NCBI GenBank assembly: GCA_013361745.1
Contig: JABFXM010000282.1
Coordinates: 1-5,306 of the forward strand
Reading direction: 5' to 3'
DNA length: 5,306 nt
Origin: Gemmatimonadaceae bacterium
GTDB taxonomy: Bacteria; Gemmatimonadota; Gemmatimonadetes; Gemmatimonadales; Gemmatimonadaceae
Shown: piece after piece, positions 4,512 through 5,306 of the stretch
Position numbering within the stretch: position 1 is the first letter of the stretch
Layout: each line of letters opens with the position of its first letter
Notes under the pieces: model-generated
Databases searched by the model: none
Seen by the model: only the letters and a program-made list of their open reading frames with translations
What the model was told of the DNA's origin: nothing
Program-made: the position numbers and the translations under genes

Positions 4512-5306
4512 ATGCACCGAAGCACTTCACTCGTCGCGCTCTGCTTGCTCGCCGTCGTCGCCTGTCAGGACCGGACGACGCCGACCTCCCCCGCTACCGC
4601 GTCCCGCGTCAGCGCTGATCGCGCGAAGGACGCGCCGCCGGGCACCATCGAGCTCACGAAGATCGCCGAGGGCTTCACGCAGCCGGTGGGCCTCGTCCAC
4701 GCCAACGATCGGAGCGGACGTCTCTTCGTCATCGACCAGATCGGGCTCATTCGCGTCATCGACCGCGACGGAACGTTGCGCCCCGAGCCGTTCCTCGACC
4801 TCCGCCGTAAGATCGTTCCGCTGAACCCGCGCTACGACGAGCGCGGCCTGCTCGGCCTCGCCTTCCATCCGCGCTACAAGCAGAACGGGCAGTTCTACGT
4901 CTACTACAGTGCGCCGCTGCGCCCCGGTGCGCCCGCGGGCTACAACGTGACGAGCACGATCGCCGAGTTTCGCGTGTCGTCCGACCCGAACCGCGCCGAC
5001 GCGATGTCGGAGCGGATCCTCCTCCAGGTGGACAAGCCGCAGAGCAATCATAACGGCGGCACGCTCGCCTTCGGCCCCGAGGACGGAAACCTCTACATCT
5101 CGATCGGCGACGGCGGCGGAGCGAACGACGTCGGACTCGGCCACGTCGAGGACTGGTACGCGGCGAATCCGGGCGGCAACGGCCAGGACGTGAGCCACAA
5201 CCTGCTCGGCAACATCCTTCGCATCGACGTCGATCACCGGAGCGGCGGGATGGAGTACGCGGTCCCGCGCGACAATCCCTTCGCGCGCGGCGGCGGACTG
5301 CCGGAG
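4512..5306 (+). CDS. PQQ-type glucose/sorbosone dehydrogenase-family lipoprotein (3' end outside window)
   Basis: The frame is open for 265 codons to the window edge with no stop, so the C-terminal part is missing. The first 18 residues form a lipoprotein signal (MHRSTSLVALCLLAVVAC), with lipobox VVAC and lipidated Cys18. A Thr/Ser/Ala/Asp linker follows to about residue 43, suggesting an envelope-anchored periplasmic or surface enzyme. The rest is a beta-propeller of the soluble GSDH/YliI type, which oxidises aldose sugars using PQQ. Motifs: GFTQPVGL (54-61), ERGLLGLAFHPRY (110-122), NHNGG (179-183) with the likely catalytic His180, FGPEDGNLYISIGDGGG (187-203), LLGNILRIDVD (231-241) and YAVPRDNPF (249-257). 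Some relatives with this fold are not proven PQQ enzymes, so substrate and cofactor are inferred. The start is set by AGGAGG 6 bases upstream. The 146-base gap and hairpins after panD suggest separate transcription. Confidence 0.9.
   Translation, partial: MHRSTSLVALCLLAVVACQDRTTPTSPATASRVSADRAKDAPPGTIELTKIAEGFTQPVGLVHANDRSGRLFVIDQIGLIRVIDRDGTLRPEPFLDLRRKIVPLNPRYDERGLLGLAFHPRYKQNGQFYVYYSAPLRPGAPAGYNVTSTIAEFRVSSDPNRADAMSERILLQVDKPQSNHNGGTLAFGPEDGNLYISIGDGGGANDVGLGHVEDWYAANPGGNGQDVSHNLLGNILRIDVDHRSGGMEYAVPRDNPFARGGGLPE

Overview
This is a very GC-rich window with no rRNA or tRNA, no insertion sequence and no CRISPR array. It holds six protein-coding genes, all on the + strand. Third codon positions are almost always G or C. 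The overall style suggests a soil-type, high-GC Gram-negative bacterium: an SsuD/SfnG-like flavin monooxygenase, a secreted lipoprotein sugar dehydrogenase, panD, and compact overlapping genes. Gemmatimonadota is my best guess, but this rests on general impression and not on a marker gene.

Layout. Positions 1-516 hold no convincing gene. They contain an elaborate potential stem-loop (68-128), a long C-rich, G-poor stretch, and one AT-richer spot that could be a promoter (around 272-277). Next is a two-gene operon: an ATP-grasp ligase (517-1572), then, 3 bases later, a luciferase-like flavin monooxygenase (1576-2622). The gap at 2623-2836 is filled largely by a long imperfect inverted repeat (2647-2823, with a perfect 23-base core), which looks like a dispersed palindromic element. 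It ends only 13 bases before the next start codon.

The second group is a GNAT acetyltransferase (2837-3262), a six-helix membrane protein whose GTG start overlaps the acetyltransferase stop by 4 bases (3259-3927), and panD (3985-4365). panD encodes aspartate 1-decarboxylase, with all its key residues visible. A GC-rich tandem repeat and hairpins follow panD. The window ends inside a lipoprotein of the glucose/sorbosone dehydrogenase family (4512 to beyond 5306).

How the genes may work together. The ATP-grasp/monooxygenase pair is the least explained part. One enzyme would ligate a carboxylate to an amine or similar nucleophile using ATP, and the other would oxidise a small molecule with reduced FMN, so together they could form a short modification or degradation pathway. 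PanD supplies beta-alanine for pantothenate and coenzyme A. It is intriguing that a GNAT protein, a fold that binds acetyl-CoA and controls PanD in enterobacteria (PanZ/PanM), lies two genes upstream, but sequence similarity to PanZ is not apparent.
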